Shown here in pieces: positions 13,101 through 25,082 of a DNA stretch of 64,000 nucleotides (position 1 is the first letter of the stretch; every line of letters begins with the position of its first letter). This DNA is from Synanceia verrucosa (lineage: Eukaryota; Chordata; Actinopteri; Perciformes; Synanceiidae), in contig CM056550.1 of the NCBI GenBank assembly GCA_029721515.1, positions 21,217,619-21,281,618 of the forward strand. Direction: 5' to 3'. A program made the translations under genes and the position numbers. The notes under the pieces are model-generated. The model made no database searches and was not told the DNA's origin. It was given only the letters and a program-made list of their open reading frames with translations.

Positions 13101-14463
13101 CAAACATAACGGTCTGTCATGTGCAGGTTGTGCTCTGTGACACCGTTCATTGGCCCTATGTCTGATTCAGAATGTAGTGTGTCGTCTCGTCGGGAGGAGA
13201 GTTGGGTGTTTGTGTTGAAAGCAGCGGGAGGAAAGCTGCTATCGTTAGCTTTCAGCAGCACATTCCTTAAGAACAGAGCTGCTTAACCATTGAGTTACGT
13301 TATGATGCGTTCATGCTCTGCTCAGTAAAAACTTGGGGTGGGTATTGACAAAGACTTCACAATGTGATACGTATTGCGATATTTGAGTCACGATGTGATA
13401 CGTTATTGTGATATTGCGGTATATTGTGATGTTCTACATAGATCATGGGGGGAATGGATATTGAGAAATTAAAAAAACAATATTATATCAGCTATATCTG
13501 CCAGTACCAGCAGCTGGATTTAAAGGTAGAGTTGGCGATGTGGAAGAGCTAGCAAGATTTGAAAGATGCACTGCTACGAATCCCCCTATAAGCTCCTCCT
13601 CCTTCAGTCAGCGCTACGACCAATGCAGCCTTTTCTGCCTCCATCTTTCTCCTCTTTGGCTGTGTAGCCGGCCGAGCCGCCACGAGTAACGCTGGAATGG
13701 GTATTTTAGGCTGCTTTTTCTCTGCCATTGTAAACTGGTCTGGTATTCTCCAGCTACCGAAGTATTACGAGAGAAGAGCGTGCTTGATACCTGCGGCCAC
13801 GGCAAAGCGATGTGTGTGCCCGCGTGGAGTGGGGGCATGTGGGGGGCGAGCGCAGGACGAGACGAGAACGCATCTGATTCGTACTTCACACTCAGACCGA
13901 GGCTATTACTTGGTCAAAGTTTTTATAGTCCTGTGGCTGCCACAGATCTCAGATTCTATTCACTTCTCTTTCTGAATACATATTAAATTATCGACTATCA
14001 GGGTGGAAGGACCATTTTATCCAACATAACAAAATGTGTCTCTAAAAATCATCGCCTGCTATACCTTTAACCCCTGCATCTTGTTCACCAGGTGCTGATG
14101 GAGGACAGGCAAACCAACCGGCTGCGTGAATCGCTCGACATCTTCGAGACCATCGTCAACAACCGCGTCTTCGTCAACGTTTCCATCATCCTCTTCCTCA
14201 ACAAGACGGACCTGCTGGAGGAGAAGGTGAAGAGCGTTCCGCTCAAGGACTACTTTCCCGAGTATACCGGGCAAGAGCACAACCTGTCAGACGTCCAGGC
14301 ATTCATGGTGGAGTGCTTCCGGGCCAAGAGGCGCGACGCCACCCAGAAGCCCCTGTACCACCACTTCACCACGGCCATCAACACGGAGAACATCAGGCTG
14401 GTGTTCCGGGACGTCAAGGACACCATCCTCCATGACAACCTCAAGCAGCTCATGCTTCAATGA
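7112..14463 (+). CDS. gna13: G protein subunit alpha-13
   Basis: Galpha13 couples receptors such as LPA and thrombin receptors to RhoGEFs at the plasma membrane. Five exons join in phase: 7112-7394, 8533-8759, 11417-11467, 12742-12942 and 14092-14463. They total 1134 nt and 377 residues, the same length as human GNA13. Visible motifs: start MADFLPTRSV; Cys14 and Cys18, the likely palmitoylation sites; P-loop GAGESGKS at residues 55-62; switch II DVGGQRSERRRWFECF; guanine-binding FLNKTDLLEEKV; and the C terminus TENIRLVFRDVKDTILHDNLKQLMLQ split over the receptor-contact helix. Gln-rich linker and exon borders match the vertebrate gene. The ATG at 7112 is chosen because it gives the conserved N terminus; the open frame runs further upstream, but only from a non-ATG codon. 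Whether this is fish paralogue a or b cannot be told. It is close to rgs9, head to head. Confidence 0.97.
7963..8166. repeat. GGGCTGCAACTAAC-family MITE copy
   Basis: Starts TTAGGGCTGCAACTAACAGC and contains TGTCAGAAAATGGTGACTAA and TTGTTTTGTCCAAAACC, the usual order of this family. It lies in gna13 intron 1. A second GGGCTGCACAGT-type fragment follows directly at about 8188-8340. Confidence 0.8.
9955..10105. repeat. Dispersed repeat with CGATAT motifs
   Basis: TATATCGATTATCACAGAAT, GTCGTATCGTGAGGTACTTG and the end GATACCTAGCCCTAATT match a fish hAT-like short element in reverse orientation. A related piece lies at 13335-13445. It is in gna13 intron 2. Confidence 0.6.
10623..10645. repeat. 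Poly-T run
   Basis: Twenty-three consecutive T in gna13 intron 2. It could be the A tail of a reverse-oriented retroelement, but no body is recognisable beside it. Confidence 0.9.
12180..12330. repeat. Dispersed repeat (ATCGATATCGGCCTCA type)
   Basis: ATTAATCGGTTATCAGATTT, CATATCGATATCGGCCTCAG and ATTGGTCAGGCCCTA match the end of an abundant fish short DNA element. It lies in gna13 intron 3. Confidence 0.6.
13335..13445. repeat. Dispersed repeat with GTGATACG / GCGATATT motifs
   Basis: GGGTGGGTATTGACAAAGAC, ACAATGTGATACGTATTGCG and GTGATATTGCGGTATATTG form a typical fish short-element terminus, here in gna13 intron 4. Confidence 0.6.
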
Positions 14464-16440
14464 CCCCTGTCAGCCTGTGAAAGTAGAGGACCTGAATGAG
14501 GACAAACCACCCTGTCGCTCCTGACGAGGACTTGGGAGAGACCAGCCTCAGAAGAATCCGATAGACGTCAGAGTTCTTCTCCAGCCGTTTTTATATTAGT
14601 TTTTACCCTCCTCTTGGAAGATCTTGTTCGTTCAGGGTTTGATTGGGGGACGAGTCAGTAGGGCAGACCGTCTGCGGTCGCAAAGGAAGACAAAGCAGGA
14701 GGTTTGGATGTGAGATAACATCTGATCTTTTGCTGCTTCGTCTCCAGACTGTCCTCTGGCCTGAGCGCTGCCTCGCAAGACTCTGCTGCGGCTTTTCGAC
14801 TCACAAGGTGCCAGCGCCCGGCTGTGGGAACCAGTAAAACTGAGACACATGGTCACATCTAACCCAGATAACACAACCTACCATGCAACAAATCCAGGAC
14901 TGAATGTTTAAACAAAAAGAGTCACCCAGATGAGCTGTTGTCAGCGCTGCTGATCTGCCAACCTGTGCCCAAACACTGAATTCATCCAGTTCAAAATCAC
15001 TCCTTTATTACCTGTGCTGCTTTGTGAACATGGTTTCTAATCCCCTGTAGTATGTAGAAGGGTTTGCCAGCTCGCTGATGATCTGTAGGCTGCACAATTG
15101 TCTGTTTTTCCTTTTCTCATATTGCAGCACCGTCATCACGTTTTATGGCCTCGAGATCAGAAGCTTATAAATGCCAGAACAGAGCCATTTTTTGCCGGGG
15201 CAAGGACCACTTCATTGATAGCGAAAGCGCTCCGAACGCTACAGTATTTTATGCGGGGAAATGGCTCCAGCACTGGCACCTTGTCTGTGGGGAAAAAAAA
15301 CTGCTAGAAAAGGGCACGACTGCAAGACTGAACCTACAATGTCTTTCCATATAATGTCTTATGTAGACCTAATCACTGTTTAAATCCTGCATTTGTGCCT
15401 CCAGAGAATTCAAGCCAATATTAGCTGCCTTCAACACATAATTAAAATGCAAGTTGTCCTTTTTGTTTTGGGTTGTTTCGGGGGGGGCAAAATGACCTTA
15501 AATTGCACATTAGGCAGGTGTGCTGGCAAGTGAACATGCAGTCCACTGTTTTCTCAGGGTAGAATCGCAACCAGCGTTAATGCTGGTGAATTAACTGAAT
15601 AATTTAATCTTTATCTGGGTGGCAGAGCGGTGAGACTCAGCCAGGCCTCAGTACAGTTAGCTGGGTGGTGTTGGTACTGTATCCTCCTGGCTTTGACCCC
15701 TGAACGACGACCCAGAGTCCCCCCCTTTTCTCTCTTTGTTTTCATCTCTGATTAGATGTCTTGTAAAGGGACAGACTGCCCCTGTCTGCCTGAATGATGA
15801 ATGTCTGTTAATAGGTGTACAGAGATTTGCTCTAGATTGTCTGAAAATACTGTAACCCACTTTGTAATAGTAAGCTGTAACTTAACCGAGTTGTGACTCC
15901 AGGCGTCTGTCTCCTCGTTTCACACGCCAGCTTGTGCTGTTTAGAAGCTCCCTTTAAAAAAGAAAAACAACATTTTGACTTTGTTAGGGAAATAAATGTA
16001 GACAAAAAAAACTATTGGAGAATACTTTGGTCAGTGACTGTATCTGTAAGGGGCCAATCTTTGTTTGAGGACAACTTTCAGGCACTGTTAAAATCTTTTT
16101 CTCTGCCATAACACTTTCTCTGGACAGTTTCTCTCCCCAAAATAAAGCTCTCACAAGCTTCTCTTTGCTTCCACTTCTGGCTTTGTACATACTGTAATCG
16201 CTCACCATGTAAATAATATTCAGGATTATCTCTGTATATGTAAATGGTTGTAGAAATGGAGTACTTTTTCCATTCTGAATGTGTTTCAAATCACTGCTTT
16301 TCCAATGAAGATTACTTTTTTGATTTAGATGTATTTTTGTGTATTTTTTTTTTTTTCACCACCTTCCTGAAATTTATTCCTGTGCCAAGTCTCATGCCAC
16401 TCTAACCCTATCAATAAAATACACTTTTCTAATGAAAGTA
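14464..16440 (+). other. gna13: gna13 3'UTR
   Basis: About 2 kb of non-coding sequence after the gna13 stop, ending at an AATAAA at 16413-16418. Short open frames in it have no recognisable homology. A long 3'UTR is usual for GNA13. Confidence 0.7.
16413..16418 (+). terminator. Polyadenylation signal AATAAA (gna13)
   Basis: Canonical hexamer about 1.95 kb after the gna13 stop codon, with no better candidate before it. The T-rich stretch that follows could serve as the downstream element. Confidence 0.6.
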
Positions 16441-17512
16441 GGCTCTTTATTTTAGCTTCCTCATGATTAATATTGGCCCAAAGGACACATTTTATGGATA
16501 TGCTAAGATAAAACTACAAACTTAACAGTCAAATTTAGCATCTCTACTTTAAAACTACATTTAAATATTCCTTGATTTAAAATATTCAACTAAGAGTTGA
16601 TGGATACGGGGCCTCAAATAGTTGGTTTTAACTGAATTTAATGCATGTGAGGTGTCTGTTTTGCATGCTTTAATACATACCCTCTCTTAAATGTGTACAA
16701 ATCTACTTTGTATTTTGTTGTCAGTACAAAGGTCTTCTTTCATAATTCATTTGTTCATTTTGGGGAGGCGTATATGATTTTTAAAATGTCACAAATACCC
16801 ATGGACTGTATACAAATACCACCTGATCTTTAAAAAATGAGTACATTTGAGCAACTCCCAGTCTGCTGAGGAAAACCAAGAGATGATGTGAGGAAAATTA
16901 GCTACTTAGCTCCCCGTAGCACTGTCGAAAATAGTTTATTTAAGAAACAAATGTCTTTTATGCTAAATATTATCGTCGGAACGACTGTGGGCAACGTAAA
17001 TACCACTTTGATAGAGATACCAAAGGTTTTAGTGGGATGTTAATCGACTACGCTCAAAAAAGAGGTTGTTCGGAAATATACACGAAGCCGGAAGTACACA
17101 TCAGTAACTATCTTGGTTTCGCGGTTGCAACACCCTCTGAACAGATCACTGCACGATCGCACAGGTATCTAATGGTATCTAACCAACTTTTGAACTCTAC
17201 CTGCCCTGTTATAACACAGCTACTACACTAAACAGCCAGCAAGCCCGTCGCTAAATCATACAGAAGTAATTTAAAGCTAATATAGTGCTATTTAGTTAGC
17301 AATTTACACTCAGGCTCCTGAAGTGCCACCTAAAGGGTCCTTCTCTGACGTCAAGACGTCAAGACCTGTTTACGACCCACGTGAAAATGTGTCTATAAGT
17401 GTTTAAAAGTCGACTTCATTGTGTACAAATGTCATCATTTCAGTTATTTTACTTTGTTGTTTGTTTCCTGTTTGTTTTCACCTGATTGGATGTTTCTACA
17501 GACGCGTGCAAG
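16441..17512. promoter_or_regulatory. Intergenic region and putative mtnap1 promoter
   Basis: The first half shows nothing recognisable. Closer to mtnap1 there is a perfect CRE octamer TGACGTCA at 17346-17353, followed by a second partial ACGTC and an E-box CACGTG at 17378-17383, 130-170 bases before the start codon. These are strong consensus sites in a plausible promoter position, but binding is inferred only from sequence. Confidence 0.45.
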
Positions 17513-20388
17513 ATGAGCTCAGGTGAGTGTCAGAGTGTTGTTTGTCATTCACACCGAGCAGACACTGCACCTTCACTAAACACAAATATTATTACATGTA
17601 TTGTTTGTATTTTATGGTACTCACTGCACCCTGAGTGAATAAATACAGTAGAATCGACATTGTTTTACTCCAATGACAAGGTCAGCCCATACAGGAAAGA
17701 ACATGCAATAAACTACTTTAAATCATATATTTATCGATATTTAGTAATGTTTTACAGCATCATAAGTGTGTACATGTTTTGAGCTTACCAGTGGTCGGTT
17801 TTATGGAAAAAAGCAGAGTTCAGATTAATTGCTAATGTAGATAATGCTAATCTGATCTTGATCTATTTGTTTTAACCGCACACCCTGTCACTGTTTTCCT
17901 TCACAGAGGTGTGCCCATACTGTGGGAAAACCTACAAGAGGTTGAAGAGTCACCTGCCACATTGCAAGGCGGCAGCAAGCAAAAAAACACCTGCGACCAA
18001 ACATGATGTCACAACGAATCAGGCGTCATCGTCTTCCCATCTGGCCACAGCCTCATCCGATCCAGCAGCCACACAGATGCTGTCAATGATGACAAGTTTA
18101 TCAACAAAGAAAAGTAAAAAGGTGTCTGTGGTATCATCAAATACATTATTACCTCCGTCTCAGAGTTCTGCATCACTTCCTGTGGCTAAGAAGAAGAAAC
18201 AGAAGCTGTCTGAACAAATCAAGACAGCCAACCTTCCCTCTTCGACCACCTCCTCCCCATCGCTGCCTCCCTCTCCCACCATCTCTAAACCCAAGAAGCA
18301 GAGTCTCCGTGCTCTGATAGAAGCTGCAAAGCCTGAACAGGTTTCTAAGGAATCCAGATCTGACTCAGCGAACATGCCTTCAGGTTCAACTCCATTTGTG
18401 GCAGATCCTCTAAGCTCCAAAACCACAGCTGAGACCAAAACTAATCCAGACAAAGGCGCCCATTCTGTCCTTCTGTCTGCAGACACCAAACCCAAAGCTG
18501 CCTCTAAAATAAAGACGTCAAAGACGAAGAAGGCCCTTTCCACAGCCACGGATACCTCTAAAGTAAAAGAAAGCACTGAACGACACCCTGTAAGAGACGA
18601 CTTCTGGGTGGACAAGGAGGGGGAAGTTGAGGATTTATCTGTGAATCAGTTCTTCTTGAAAACAGGAAGTGGTCACCACGCCAGGATTACCCTCCAGGAT
18701 GTTAAAGCCACATTAGGCCGCACTAACGCCGCCCGTCAGTCCAGCAGGCCAAGCATCCTGACCCAGATTAAAACTAGTGATGATGTACACAGCAGCGGTC
18801 CAGTTCCTCTGCCAACAGGACAGAAAGCAGAGTCAGTTAAGATAATTCATCCTAAACAAGCAGCTTTAATCAACCCACAGCCTGAACTTTCCTCCCCTGC
18901 AGCTCCGCTCCTCTCTGGCCATCTATCGTCTCCTCCACTCACCATCAGCTGCAGGAATGAAGGGCTGAAGGTGACAGGACTCCTCACAGTATCGCCATCA
19001 CTCACAAAGCTCTCCAGCTCTCTGCCGGCGGCGACGCTGAGAGCCGATGACGACTTCAAGTCGCAGCTCGAGGTCGAGAGACGAAACACTGCTGATAAAG
19101 CAACTAAAGGTCAGTGGGTCCCAAACCTCAAAGCTCTTATGCGTACAGACTGAAAATGTGTCCCAAGATTTGTATTTTTTCTTGACATATCTGATGGTAG
19201 ACTATTTTAAGAAGCATTTAAGAACTTGAAGGAAGGGTGTGTAACATTCTGGGGAATCTATTAGCAGAGAAAAGTGTTTTTTCTCTCACCTGAAAATAAG
19301 ATTTGTTGTATTTTTGTTAGCATAGAATGAGCTGTCAGTCTACAAAGAGAGTGGGGACATAAATGTTAACTTTTCCTGCTGAGGCTGGAGTCGATAACAA
19401 CACTCTGTCCTAAATACTAAACCCCTGCTGTCACTCCACTCAGCCGCTGGGAAACAAGACCTTTTTCACTTAAAGGGACACTGTGTAAGGTTTTAAGTAT
19501 TTTATTACCTCAAATCAACGTCTTCATTCATAAATACATAGAACGGGTGATAGTGGCCGCCGGGAGTCGACCCATTCTGCCTACCATAGTTGCAGTGCAC
19601 AGTTGAAAACTTGTGGCGCTAGACAGCGAATGCAAAATCAAATTTAACTACGAGATTGGAGAAAAAAGTACACAGTGTACGTTTAATGTACTCAAAGCTA
19701 AACTGTCCTCTGTGCTGCCAGCTCACGCACACAAACGCCATCATCTTCAGACGACCCTCACACTCACATTTCACGTCCTGCTCCTTTAAGCTTCTTCAGT
19801 TTAATATGAAGAAAAAAGTATTTGCTCACAGGGAGCGTGCTGAAAGAAGCACCAGTGCAGAAAAATGCAACACTGATGTTTTTAAGTGTGTATTTATCAG
19901 CGATTCTTTATCGTTGTCGTGAATCGAAGGTCTGACACAGCGGCGTCTCGGTCAGGTGAGGCTGAAGGAGCTGCCTGAGTGGCTGGCCTGCAAAACGCCG
20001 AGGCGCCCAAGAGAAGTGGTGGAAACGATTCAAAGAGGTGAAAAGACACGCACACTTCCGTATGCCAGCTTTTGTTAGCTTTGTATTTAACAGACTTTTT
20101 TTTAAAGCTTTTCATCATACAGGAAGTTTAATGTGTGTTTTTTCTCTCCATCAGGCTGGCTGTGGTATTACAAGAAGTATATTGACGTGAAGAAAGGTGG
20201 AGTCGGCGGACCAGGCATGTTGTTAGCAGGATACTGTGTGCTCAGCTACATCTGGAGTTACCCTCACTTAAGTAAGTGTGATTACCGTCTTTATCTTTTG
20301 AGTTATCCAGAGATAAACGAGTCCATGGCCGTTTTTTTTAATTTTTTTTATTTTTGCAGAGCGTGATCGCTGGAGGAAGTACCACTGA
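17513..20388 (+). CDS. mtnap1: Mitochondrial nucleoid-associated protein 1 (C17orf80) with ATP synthase subunit f-like C terminus
   Basis: The mammalian orthologue associates with mitochondrial DNA nucleoids at the inner membrane. Five exons join in phase: 17513-17522, 17907-19109, 19930-20037, 20155-20271 and 20360-20388 (1467 nt, 488 aa). Residues 1-23 hold a zinc-knuckle-like motif, C6-x2-C9-x9-H19-x3-C23 (VCPYCGKTYKRLKSHLPHC). Residues 24 to about 400 are Ser/Thr/Lys/Pro-rich, probably disordered, with Lys-rich patches and a short conserved-looking block at DDFWVDKEGEVEDLSVNQFF. Residues 414-488 align along almost their whole length with mitochondrial ATP synthase subunit f: VRLKELPEWL, QRGWLWYYKKYIDVKKGG, one hydrophobic segment at about 459-477, and the end HLKRDRWRKYH. 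The donor at 19109 (AAAG/GTCAGT) and the acceptor before 19930 are the pair that keeps frame. I infer a matrix-facing N-terminal region and membrane anchoring by the C-terminal segment. No cleavable targeting peptide is obvious. Confidence 0.9.
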
Positions 20389-20548
20389 GCGTGACCGTAC
20401 GAGGAAACTGACAGAAGGAGGGTTCAGCATCTGCTCTTTCAATAATTTACTTTAATTGATTTGATCCAAACATTTGCATGATTAATGTCAGAGAAGCTGA
20501 TGCTGTTTTTTGTCTCCATGCTAGCTTTAATGTAAAGGGATGCGTTAA

Positions 20549-21025
20549 CTCTTTGAGTGCCAGCTGTTTTTTTTTAAACAGAAAGTGTTTTGTTCCTGCG
20601 TTTTTGCCCATTTTGAGTCATATTTCTAGACCCACAGAATATTTTGTACTATGTCTCTGAAAACACTGAATAGCTCAAATGAAAGAAGACACTCTCTATT
20701 TCATCATGATGAAAAATAGTTGTTTTTATCTTGTTCCATTCTTGTTTTATCAGAGGTAGAGTAGAGGACACTTTCACCAAAATCACCACTTTTTGTCCAG
20801 AACCCGTGTGTTTTGCTCTCTAATCATGATCATCTCCACTTCCTGTTTTGATCTCTGTGGTGTATATCATCTCTTTATGCTTCGACTACATCTCCCAGAA
20901 GCCCCAACATTATTCACAGGCTGCAGGAGACCACGATCGGCGATCCAATGCCGAAAAAAACACTTTGGTGTATTATTGTATCAGATTTTAAATGAAGTGG
21001 AAATACGTCAATGGCACTCAAAGAG
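20549..21025. mobile_element. piggyBac-like MITE
   Basis: A 477-bp element with perfect 14-bp terminal inverted repeats, CTCTTTGAGTGCCA at 20549-20562 and its reverse complement at 21012-21025. It is flanked on both sides by TTAA (20545-20548 and 21026-21029), the target duplicated by piggyBac transposases. There is no transposase frame inside, so it is non-autonomous. It lies in the mtnap1 3' region. Confidence 0.85.
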
Positions 21026-21702
21026 TTAATGAAAAGGGACGCATTAATTAGCTGTTCAACCAGCTGGTGTGCGTGTGGTTTAGTGTGTGCAGGAAAGAAG
21101 AAATGACAACTGAACGTTTTGATTTTAGAACACAAAAGTGCTTATTAGGAGACAGGATTTAATCCTTATATAGTCTGTATGCTTCCAGTGCAAAAAGTCA
21201 GATCCTTATCCAACTCCTGAAAAGCATTTTGGAAACATTAACTACTAAAACCTTCTTTGAAGGTGTTGTTTAGTTTTGACACATTTTAGTTTGTTTAGTT
21301 ATTTGTTGTTGTTTGATGTATTTTATTTGTATTTATTTATACTGAACCACAAGAAGGAGCCTTAATGAGTCGAGCACACACAGGTGTGAAGGCCATGCAG
21401 GTGATACACATGATGACTTGATTACCAAAGAAGGGATTAACCAATAGGAGCTTTCCTTCCTGTTTGTGGACGTGTAGAAAAAGTGGTTTTCAAGCCAGTG
21501 TTCTGCTTTGACGCCTGAAGAAACAAGTCATGCACAATGTGGCTGACACCAGCACAGACTGATGAAATGAATAAATTGGATATTCATCCTCCTTCAGATT
21601 TCAAAGACTAGCAGTGCTAGTTTAATGGCTTTTTTTTAGGTATTTTTATGTCATAGTTCTGCTGGTTTTCTTCTTTGACTTTTAAATATGAAGTTCCAAT
21701 CA

Positions 21703-21770
21703 GCTGTTGGTTAGCTTAGCTTAGCATAAACACTGGAAACAGAGGGGAAACTGCTAGCCTGAATGGAAAC
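21703..21770 (+). repeat. TTAGCTTAGCTTAGC-type dispersed repeat fragment
   Basis: Matches the copies at 53008-53310 and 54100-54185: GGTTAGCTTAGCTTAGCATA, then ACTGGAAACAG and GGGAAACTGCTAGCCTG. It belongs to a repeat I recognise from many percomorph introns. Confidence 0.75.
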
Positions 21771-24700
21771 AAGTCCTACCAGCTTTTTTTTAAATTTTTT
21801 TTTTTCCTGGGGATCCACTTTTGTAAAAATGACAAATCAGCTTGACCTGAATTTGTGTGTGAATTAAGAGTGCCGTCCATTTTATTTATCATTTCCACTG
21901 TTATTGTTAGCAAACCAATTAATTTGAAGGGATGTAAGTTGTGAAAATAACATTTCAGCATGTATGAAAACCTGTCTACATGTCAAATATTTTGTTAGTG
22001 AGACTAAATAAATGCATTTATTTGAAAAGTGACAAGATGTGATGCGATCATGCTGGATTGTGCAGTGTTCTTCACTTTTACAGTGTCTGCTTTAATGACA
22101 ATATTAATATCAACGCCTTTGAGAGGGCACATCTGATTAATATCTTTTACCCAAAATGCATCACATTTGACTTTTTCAAATGAAGAAATAGATGCTACCT
22201 GGGTCGAAGTGATCCTCCCTGATTGGCCAGAGGCATAAAGGTGTTTTTAAGTCTAAATAAACAGTATTTTCTGTAAAATCAGCACCTGTATGCTGGTCTG
22301 TTCTTCCCATTCACTCTACCATCCATCTTCAAGTGCAACAGTGGAAATGTTCACAAGAGAACCACTAAAAATAGTTTTTTATTGGCATTGTTTGGTCTCT
22401 GCGTGTTTCCCAGCGGCTCCAGTAGGTGTCAATGTCGTGTTATGTTACTAGAAGCAGAAGGTCTGAGCAGTCTTCTTTGCTCCCTCATGCAGATTCAGAA
22501 GCATCAGTGCTGGAGAGGATCAAAGGGAACCAACCATGCATCCTGATTTAAAATCTTTACTCCAGGAGCCCAGATGTGAAGGGACGTGGTAATCGAAACG
22601 TCCTGACCTTAGTATGAGTGCAAAGTTCATATCTGTGCAGCAGAGGGTTAAAAATCAGTTTTTCTTTTCCCGTCACGTGATGCTGCTCTGCATGGTTGGC
22701 CCATCAGCGAACACTCACAGAATAGTGACCCTATGTGAGGATAAGCGGTAGAGAATGGATGGTCGCTGAAGGAGCTTCTCATCTGGTTAGTTATTGTTAT
22801 TCAAAATGAGTTTATTCTCCTGGCTGCTGTAGTGAACACACACGAGCTACAAATGAAGAACTTACAGTATTATTGAACCATTTTTTCTTAACACCGCTTC
22901 TCAGCCCAACACAATAAAAAATAATTTTCTCGTTTGTTTTTTGGGTTGTTTTTTTTTTTGGGAGGGGAGGTGGGGTTTACATTCTTCATTTTTTTTCTCC
23001 ATACAAAAATTATAAATATTTTTTTTCAATTTTTTAGTACAAAAAAACCCAACAAACTATACAAATTAACAGTGAAAATGGAGGCAGAAAAACGTCTGAA
23101 CTGAGAACACGGGAGAAAACAAAAAAAGAACAATATGTCTCTACCAGGCCTGATATGCATCCAGATAACACGTCGTCTCACCAGCGCTGGGCACGTTTCT
23201 ACTTTGTGCAAGTCCCAAACTAACTCTCCTGTGAATATATAAGTGCTATCGAGGCACAGCGTCTTGCAGCAACCACTTGAAGGAGCAAATAATAAACGTC
23301 ATTAGGGTCCTTCTCAGTGTGCGCTGGAGATATAAGAGGTCTACAAGGGTTGAGGCAGAGATACAGGCAGGCTGCGACAGCCACTGGCACTCAAATACAA
23401 ATAAAAATTAAATAGATGTGTTCTCTATCACCCTGTATAAAAGGCCATCAGTCTGCTCCTGTAGCCGATTGGCAAGCATATTTCACAGATACGTTTGCAG
23501 AGAAAGGTGGCGCCATCCAGAATCAACCCCGAGAGCATTTAACACATTTATTCTAAGCTTTGGTCCTGGCAGAAATCACCCTTTCTTGCTTAAACCATAG
23601 TGCAGATTTCTGTAAAACACAACGCCGATAATTCACATAAATGAAAAGCTGGATGAAAACTTTGACAAAACCAGAACACGGAGGGAGATTTAGGGAACCT
23701 ACAGAGCTGCACTAAAGGACATAAAGTTCTGACGGTGGTTCTGGATGAGGCCACGCTCTCTCCTGTTTTTCAGTTTTGGTTGCGCTGCTGAGAGGGAAAA
23801 AGAGAGGAAATGTGCTTCAAAGCAAACACTAGCGAGTAAAGGAAAACATCCTGGGGGGGTTGGATCGAACAAACACTTGGGTATAAAGTCAAGAACAACC
23901 AAACTACATGAAAACACAGGCCAGTGTGTATGTGTGCAGATTAGTACACACACACACACACATCGACATGCCATGGTAGCAAAGCATCGACAGCTGGATA
24001 TGATCAATGTATGATTATATGCAGAAAGCAAACCAACGTACGTACAATCGACGACCCATCATTTTAAACCCATGACGATTATCATCATCTTCACAAAGCC
24101 GGGGAAACACATCACAACAAACAAAAACAGTCATCTTCTTTTAATGCCATTTCTATAAAAAAGAAAGAAAAGAAATAAAAATCGAAATAAAAAAAACAGA
24201 TACTGTAACATATCTTCCTCAATCTGAGGACTAAGTTTCCCCTTAGACACAAACGCACTGTGAAATGATATAAGTGGTTGAGCTCCAGTATTCGTCCCGT
24301 GTCTGTGCCGGGGATCGCATACCTTTAAGGTACAAAAAGAAAAATGCCAAAGAAAATGTGACTTGAGCACAAGAAATAAAGCATTGCCGTGTACAGTAAC
24401 ACTTCTCTGTGTGACTGGTTGAGAGGTGATCCTTGTTGCAGGCAGCTGAAAGCAGGCGGGGAGATGTTCTAGCTATTCACATTCTGTTTAGCCTAGCGAC
24501 AGTAACAGTACTTTTAGTGCAATTTGTGAATGTGTCTCTACTGAGCTTACCTTTAAGGAAATACAAACCTCTGAACCGTGAATCTACTTAACACCTGGTT
24601 CTAAAGTGTGCATGTCAGTCAGATGGTTTTGAATAGAGCTCCTTCATGTAAACGCTTCAAAATAAAAACCTAGAATTTAGGCACAGAGTCGTCAATAACA

Positions 24701-25082
24701 ACTGGCACAAGATATTAAAGATGTGTGTGTGTGAAGAGAGGGACTCTTATATTCAAGCTGCTGAAATTTGCAGACCCTACCACTTTAAATTAAAGTCAGC
24801 AAAACATGAACATACTCTTTCTGTGAGAACATTGCATTGCACACATTCCCAGGTCTTTATAGATTATTTTTTTAAGTGCCTGTGTTCACCAGGCAACGTG
24901 CCTCTAAACCCACTAAAAAAAAAAACTAAAAAAAAAAAAAACTGAATTTATGCTACAGGTCCGTAGATGTATCACAACGATAACAGAGTGAACAAAGGGT
25001 TGACCTCTCTTCACACAGGGCGACAGGACAGAGGAAAAACAACAAGAAGTGGAAACCATACACGGAGGATGAAATCAGGTTT

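Larger units (their letters stand above)
20389..25082. other. Convergent 3' region of mtnap1 (plus) and bicral (minus)
   Basis: This contains the mtnap1 3'UTR (candidate AATAAA hexamers near 21570 and 22005), a piggyBac-like MITE at 20549-21025, a TTAGCTTAGC-type repeat at 21703-21770, and the long bicral 3'UTR approaching from the right (poly-T/poly-A tracts near 22945, 23000 and 24930). Where the two transcripts end cannot be fixed from sequence. I see no further coding gene. Confidence 0.55.

Noticed and set aside
18160..18615. 151-aa minus-strand frame opposite mtnap1
   Set aside because: Antisense shadow of the Ser/Lys-rich mtnap1 exon, without family resemblance.
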